A stretch of 17,502 bases of DNA, from positions 1 through 17,502 of the forward strand of contig JACUUS010000026.1 of assembly GCA_014859215.1 (NCBI GenBank). Reading direction: 5' to 3'. The notes beneath the pieces were generated by a model. That model saw only the letters and a list, made by a program, of their open reading frames with translations. It was not told where the DNA came from and ran no database searches. Of this stretch, positions 14,168 to 17,502 are shown in pieces (position 1 is the first letter of the stretch; the number at the start of each line of letters is the position of its first letter). A program made the position numbers and the translations under genes. Origin of the DNA: Dehalococcoidia bacterium. Lineage in GTDB: Bacteria > Chloroflexota > Dehalococcoidia > SZUA-161.

Positions 14168-14569
14168 CTAGGCGATGCCCGCCTTTTCCCTTTGCCGGGA
14201 TTTCATATGCTCCATTTCAACGTCGATCTCCCGCTTGAACTTGTCGACGCTGTAACCTATCCCATGTAGATATGCGCTGAGCCCCACCACTTGATTCACG
14301 ACCGCGGCAGCTTCGCTGATGTGCTCGTCAGTCATTCCGCTGAGCCTCAACTGCTCAGTATGCAAGGGTATTCAGTAGGGGCAATGTACGCTTGCTGCGG
14401 CGCCGAACCCGATCAGTGCTTTCTCCTGGCTCGTTAACCTGGAGTCACTGGACATCCAGGATATCATGGCCCAAATATGCTCGAGATGCGAATCCGGGAA
14501 AGCTGCGAGCCAGTCGGGCACCGCGCCTGTAGACTCCTTGACCTGCCTGAAAATTTCTTCTCTGTTCAC
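14168..14569 (-). CDS. AhpD-like selenoprotein with CxxU redox motif (in-frame TGA = Sec66)
   Basis: Carboxymuconolactone decarboxylase/AhpD-fold protein of 133 residues, read through TGA at 14374-14372 as selenocysteine 66. Upstream residues are the family's LTSQEKALIGFGAAASVHCPY; the same frame continues IPLHTEQLRLSGMTDEHISEA, exactly as homologues continue after CxxC. The motif is therefore C63-P-Y-U66 with His70, matching the AhpD pattern CxxCxxxH. The C-terminal VVGLSAYLHGIGYSVDKF is also family-typical. AhpD-type proteins are thiol peroxidases or disulfide reductases; Sec would raise reactivity. A SECIS-like hairpin follows the TGA (14340-14358). The start is GTG at 14567-14569 with AGGAGG 6 nt upstream; the stop is TAG at 14168. 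A split pseudogene is the alternative, but frame, motif and hairpin argue against it. The peroxidase substrate is unknown. Confidence 0.9.
14340..14358 (-). promoter_or_regulatory. Bacterial SECIS element
   Basis: On the mRNA strand CUGAGC (14358-14353) and GCUCAG (14345-14340) form a perfect 6-bp stem with loop AGUUGAG. The loop begins 19 nt after the UGA and has G as its second base. Both fit the bacterial SECIS description I know: an apical loop 16-37 nt downstream with a G in its first two positions. It lies inside the coding sequence, as in bacterial selenoprotein genes. Confidence 0.75.
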
Positions 14570-14642
14570 AGTCTGCCTCCTGCCGGGAGTTTTCTGAAAA
14601 ATCCTGAAGAGTTGCCGCGAGGGGACATAGCCGCCAACGCTG

Positions 14643-14688
14643 ATTTTATTCTACGCTATTCTTCGCGTTCAAAGTCTATCCGTAGACT
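14643..14688 (-). promoter_or_regulatory. Promoter and upstream dyad of the selenoprotein gene
   Basis: On the minus strand TTGAAC (14672-14667), an 18-bp spacer and TAAAAT (14648-14643). Immediately upstream of the -35 is the perfect inverted repeat AGTCTA-TCCG-TAGACT (14673-14688), positioned like an activator or repressor site. The leader to the GTG is about 65 nt. Confidence 0.5.
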
Positions 14689-14784
14689 ACCGTATTTGTC
14701 GGGCCGGCGCGCTATGAGGATTTACAGGATAGGGAGCAGTGTACGGATGGTGCCATTCTGGCGGGCTCAGGGTCTGTCAGGGTC

Positions 14785-14813
14785 TTGACAAAGAACGCCT
14801 GAGGCGTTATAAA
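14785..14813 (+). promoter_or_regulatory. Near-consensus promoter with spacer palindrome
   Basis: Perfect TTGACA (14785-14790), a 17-bp spacer and TATAAA (14808-14813). The spacer holds AACGCC-TGA-GGCGTT (14794-14808), a perfect 6-bp inverted repeat reaching the first base of the -10, which would place a regulator between the two boxes. The promoter diverges from the selenoprotein promoter about 110 bp away and faces the DUF3096-like gene. Confidence 0.65.
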
Positions 14814-15201
14814 CGTAACAGTCCGTGCTTAGAGTTACTGGGTAGGGACTACACTGTGCGCCCACGTTGCAATGGAGGCAGTCCAACAGTCCGTATGGAA
14901 TAATAGGTGCGAGGTTTGGGCAGGAGGATCAGGGTCAGCCTTCTCGTCAGGACGTTGGAGAAACGTGTGGAGAGCCAGCACTGTAAAGGGCTCGCCGCCA
15001 GGCTCTCATTCAGGCCCAACCTCTCCAGGTGAATAATCGGTCGTCCAGTTCAGGCAGTACGCTGCCCACCCTGTTCAGGAAGAGGCTCGGTGCACACTAT
15101 CAGCAGGCTTTGACGACGGCATGCTGTACCTGGCGGCGCTGCACCGGTCAGTAGAGACAATTTGCCATACATAACGAAGAATACGAGAGGAGGAAGATCC
15201 G
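14814..15201 (+). other. Long, structured untranslated leader or small RNA candidate
   Basis: About 390 nt without a convincing gene, downstream of a strong promoter. GAGGTTTGGGC (14911-14921) pairs with GCCCAACCTC (15014-15023) over 10 bp with one bulge. This encloses TTCTC/GAGAA (14941-14945/14958-14962) and GAGAGCC/GGCTCTC (14970-14976/15001-15007). Then GGCAG-TACG-CTGCC (15053-15066) is a compact hairpin, and CGGTGCA/TGCACCG (15088-15094/15140-15146) encloses CAGCA/TGCTG. The 10-mer AACAGTCCGT occurs twice (14817 and 14885). I recognise no known riboswitch or RNA family. Confidence 0.4.
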
Positions 15202-15357
15202 ATGTTTGGAAATATATCGGCAGTCGGAGGGCTTATAGGCGGCATTATAACAATCATCGTGGGTATCATACTTCTGGTCTGGCCGAGGTTTATCGCTGCC
15301 ATAATCGGTATTTGGCTGATCATCGTAGGCATAATCGCTATCCTGGGATCGCTATGA
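15202..15357 (+). CDS. DUF3096-like two-helix membrane peptide
   Basis: A 51-residue protein, almost all hydrophobic, with two helices: about residues 8-27 and 30-50, separated by a WPRF turn. The pattern glycine/isoleucine-rich helix, W/M-P-R, then a second helix with IIxGIWLIIVGIIAILG closely resembles DUF3096 small membrane proteins; function unknown. GGAGGA (15189-15194) lies 7 nt before the ATG at 15202, good support for translation. It follows a long structured leader from the promoter at 14785 and precedes the sensor kinase gene by 179 bp, with hairpins in between. A role in membrane stress or modulation of the kinase is only inference. Confidence 0.83.
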   Translation: MFGNISAVGGLIGGIITIIVGIILLVWPRFIAAIIGIWLIIVGIIAILGSL

Positions 15358-15361
15358 GCAA

Positions 15362-15440
15362 GTGAGGGGCTCCCTCACCTGGTGCCCGGCTCTTTCGCTG
15401 TTGCGGTCAGATATCGCGACACTGCTTCGTGCAGAAGCAG
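15362..15440 (+). repeat. Two perfect hairpins between the membrane peptide and kinase genes
   Basis: GTGAGGG-GCT-CCCTCAC (15362-15378) starts 5 nt after the peptide stop; CTGCTTC-GTGCA-GAAGCAG (15422-15440) lies 44 nt further on. Each is a perfect 7-bp stem with a short loop. Only scattered T residues follow (CTCTTTCGCTGTT after the first), so termination would be partial: attenuation, RNA processing or mRNA stabilisation are alternatives. Confidence 0.45.
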
Positions 15441-15536
15441 CCATTAAGGTCTTGTCAACGCTGAGAAATCAAGGGCTTGCCTGGACTGCGAAGGCTGGTG
15501 CGGCGTGGTGTTCGGAGGAGGGCTTTCGACAATTCC

Positions 15537-16970
15537 ATGACAACACGTATCACTCTGGAAGATATGATGCGGCGGATGATCGGGAAAGTCCCGTTCCCCG
15601 ATTGTGCCGGGAATATAAGGATTCTCAAGATTGTTATAATCTTGTCTCCAGCCCTGCTCATTCTGTTTCTTGAGCTGTTGAGACATTTGATATTCGGAGA
15701 GAGCCGCCCCCTGGTTGGAGACAGCCTGCTCTTAACTGTGGTCGTAATCCTTGCTGTTTTGTTCTATGGGCTTGTCTTCGGTCTCATAGAGAGGGCCCAA
15801 CAGGAGAATCTCCGTCGCAACCGGGAGCTGGGTATCGTTAGTGAGATTGCCCTCATGGTAAATGAGTCCTTGAACTTGAATGTATTGCTGCCCCATGCGA
15901 TGGAGAAGCTAATTCGAGTAACCAGGGCTGATTCCGGCGAGTTGTTTCTCACTGATAGAAGAAACCGTGAACTGTCATACGCGCTGCATGTCGGGATCCC
16001 CACTGAGGCGTCCAAGCTGGACTCAAGTGCCTTGACGAATGACGATCTGGTTAGTGAAGTAGCCAGGTCGAACGAGCCTGTTGTGATAGAGGACATGAAA
16101 ACCTCCGAAAGCGCGTTTTCCACCACCCTGGCCGTTGCCGGATTTCGCTCTCTGGCCATAGTACCTCTCAAGTCGAGGAGCGGTATTGTGGGTGTTTTCG
16201 CCCTTCTCAGTTTCAGACCCGGCCGCTTCAAACTGAGCGAGGTTAGTCTCCTGACTAATATTGGCAATCATATAGCAGTCGCCATAGAGAATGCTCGTCT
16301 CTCCGAAAAGGTACAGGCGATGGCCATCGTCGAGGAGAGGGAGCGTATTGCAAAGGAGCTTCATGATGGACTGGCACAGGTGCTGGGTTATGTGATTACC
16401 AGGAGCCAGGCGGCAAGGCAGATTCTTCGCAAAATGGATGAGGCCACTGAGTACCTGGTCGAGCTGGAGAAGGTCGCTCAGGATGTATATACGGACACAA
16501 GAGAGGATATCCTGGGTCTCCGGGCCTCCATAGCGGGCGACCGGGACATGGTATCCGCGCTCAGAAAGTACTTGACTCGCTTCAGCCAGATGCACGATGT
16601 CAGGACCACACTTGAGGTAGGCGATCAGATCATTCCCTGTTTGTCCCCGCAGGTCGAACTCCAGGTCATCCGTATCGTACAGGAGGCATTGTCCAACATT
16701 AGGAAACACGCTGAAGCTAGCCATGCGCTGGTGAAGGTCTCGACAAAGGAGAACGAAGTCATACTGGTCATCGAAGACGATGGCAAGGGTTTCGATGTTG
16801 ATGAGCTTGAAAAGGTTGAGTACTCGAAATTCGGAATTCGGACAATTAGAGAAAGGGCTGAGAGCATCCACAGCAGACTGGAGATCGAATCCAGGACCGG
16901 GCACGGAACGAAAGTCACATTGAGCATACCTACAAATCCTCCTCAACCCTCAGTGGAACAATGTGAGTAA
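15537..16970 (+). CDS. GAF-domain sensor histidine kinase (NarX/LiaS-type, HisKA_3)
   Basis: Membrane sensor kinase of 477 residues from the ATG at 15537. Two transmembrane helices (about 30-53 and 63-84) with almost no external loop are followed by a GAF domain (about 97-252). Then come the HisKA_3 dimerisation box ERERIAKELHDGLAQ with phospho-acceptor His276, and an HATPase domain: N-box QEALSNIRKHA (382-392), G1 EDDGKGFD (413-420) and GHGTKVTL (455-462). The missing periplasmic domain suggests sensing in the membrane or by the cytosolic GAF. The upstream TTG at 15477 would add 20 Arg-rich residues; GGAGGAGGG (15514-15522) lies 14 nt before the chosen ATG, so the start is uncertain, and an ATG at 15561 is also possible. 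The end overlaps the regulator gene by 8 nt. Confidence 0.93.
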   Translation: MTTRITLEDMMRRMIGKVPFPDCAGNIRILKIVIILSPALLILFLELLRHLIFGESRPLVGDSLLLTVVVILAVLFYGLVFGLIERAQQENLRRNRELGIVSEIALMVNESLNLNVLLPHAMEKLIRVTRADSGELFLTDRRNRELSYALHVGIPTEASKLDSSALTNDDLVSEVARSNEPVVIEDMKTSESAFSTTLAVAGFRSLAIVPLKSRSGIVGVFALLSFRPGRFKLSEVSLLTNIGNHIAVAIENARLSEKVQAMAIVEERERIAKELHDGLAQVLGYVITRSQAARQILRKMDEATEYLVELEKVAQDVYTDTREDILGLRASIAGDRDMVSALRKYLTRFSQMHDVRTTLEVGDQIIPCLSPQVELQVIRIVQEALSNIRKHAEASHALVKVSTKENEVILVIEDDGKGFDVDELEKVEYSKFGIRTIRERAESIHSRLEIESRTGHGTKVTLSIPTNPPQPSVEQCE

Positions 16971-17502
16971 ATTGAGAGTACTTATAGTTGACGACCATGC
17001 TCTGTTCAGAAGCGGACTGGCCAGTCTCCTGACAGCAAATGATATTGAGGTCGTCGGGGAGGCCGGCGGCGGTCTGGAAGCCGTGATAAAGACCCGCCAA
17101 CTCAGACCGGACATAGTCCTGATGGATGTTAAGATGGCTGACTTCAGCGGCATCCAGGCTGCGCGACTCATCAAGGCAGAAATGCCGCAGACGAAGATTG
17201 TTATGGTTACGGCTTTTGATGATGACGAAGACCTGTTTGAAGCAATGAAAAGCGGTGCCGCTGGCTATATCCTCAAGAACATAGAAGCTGAAGAGTTCGT
17301 CAGACTTCTGTCGAGTATCATGGAGGGTGACGTTGTAGTGTCACCGTGGGTCGCCGACAAGATTGCAAAAGAGTTGTTCCGTCAATCTGGAAGGCTGGAT
17401 TCATCACACTCGGCTGATGAGCTTACCAAACAAGAAGTCAAGGTTCTCAAACTGGTGGAAAATGGAGCGACAAATAAGCAGATCGCTTCATCACTTAAAA
17501 TA
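16963..17502 (+). CDS. NarL/LuxR-family response regulator (partial, runs off the window)
   Basis: Cognate regulator of the kinase just upstream; 180 codons are visible and the 3' end is outside the window. The receiver domain (about 4-118) has Asp10-Asp11, phospho-acceptor Asp55 in IVLMDVKM, Thr83 and Lys105. A linker leads to the start of a LuxR-type helix-turn-helix at about 153 (ELTKQEVKVLKLVENGATN), cut at the edge after the first helices. The start is GTG at 16963, whose 8-nt overlap with the kinase stop implies translational coupling; a TTG at 16972 is an alternative. Its targets cannot be seen; the dyads in the divergent region 14673-14808 are candidates by location only. Confidence 0.95.
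   Translation, partial: MSKLRVLIVDDHALFRSGLASLLTANDIEVVGEAGGGLEAVIKTRQLRPDIVLMDVKMADFSGIQAARLIKAEMPQTKIVMVTAFDDDEDLFEAMKSGAAGYILKNIEAEEFVRLLSSIMEGDVVVSPWVADKIAKELFRQSGRLDSSHSADELTKQEVKVLKLVENGATNKQIASSLKI

Noticed and set aside
13786..14238. A 150-codon open frame on the plus strand
   Set aside because: It shows no family resemblance and poor codon structure, and its 3' part runs antisense into the selenoprotein gene.
14372..14374. TGA as a plain stop, making the AhpD-like gene a pseudogene or two genes
   Set aside because: The frame is unbroken on both sides, the TGA falls exactly on a catalytic Cys position, the downstream part has no ribosome binding site or natural start of its own, and a SECIS-like stem is present.
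14817..14894. Direct repeat AACAGTCCGT (14817-14826 and 14885-14894)
   Set aside because: There are two copies only, 68 bp apart, with no third copy or array, so it is not evidence of CRISPR or iterons.

Overview
The window is ordinary bacterial chromosome, with GC by eye in the mid-50s percent. It carries bacterial DnaE, sigma70-type promoters, GGAGG ribosome binding sites, frequent TTG/GTG starts, a type IV pilus ATPase and a NarX/LiaS-type two-component system. A sodium-pump decarboxylase module and a selenocysteine-containing AhpD-like protein suggest an anaerobe that uses selenium. The GAF histidine kinase, NarL-type regulator and DUF3096-like membrane peptide would fit a Chloroflexota/Dehalococcoidia-like or Firmicutes-like lineage, but the lineage is inference. 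I see no tRNA, rRNA, CRISPR array, insertion sequence or phage gene.

Layout. 51-3530 (minus): dnaE, with an extended -10 only 11 nt from its ATG, so its mRNA may be nearly leaderless. 3597-5466 (plus): promoter, a possible 27-codon upstream ORF, oadG-like and oadB-like sodium pump subunits, with no carboxyltransferase or biotin carrier in view. 5485-6976 (plus): strong promoter, start-site hairpin and an amidase-signature hydrolase. 7027-9972 (plus): extended -10 promoter, then a PAS-PAS-GAF-GGDEF diguanylate cyclase overlapping a pilT retraction ATPase. 10443-12609 (plus): an SDR-type nucleotide-sugar epimerase/dehydratase and a class V PLP enzyme 7 nt apart. 12672-13769 (minus): terminator, a secreted protein with two EF-hand loops, a tiny leader ORF and a promoter overlapped by a dyad.

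The most notable locus is 14168-14569 (minus). An AhpD/carboxymuconolactone decarboxylase-like protein has in-frame TGA exactly where the second Cys of the CxxC redox motif belongs. A perfect 6-bp stem with a 7-nt loop follows at the spacing expected of a bacterial SECIS. I read it as one 133-residue CxxU selenoprotein that standard gene calling would split into two 65-codon fragments.

The selenoprotein promoter points left. A near-consensus promoter with a palindrome in its spacer points right, into about 390 nt of structured untranslated sequence and a 51-residue membrane peptide. After two intercistronic hairpins come a GAF sensor kinase and its overlapping response regulator, which runs off the window end. 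Working links between genes are inferred from adjacency: decarboxylation to sodium gradient (oadGB), c-di-GMP synthesis with pilus retraction (GGDEF-pilT), and sensor kinase with regulator.
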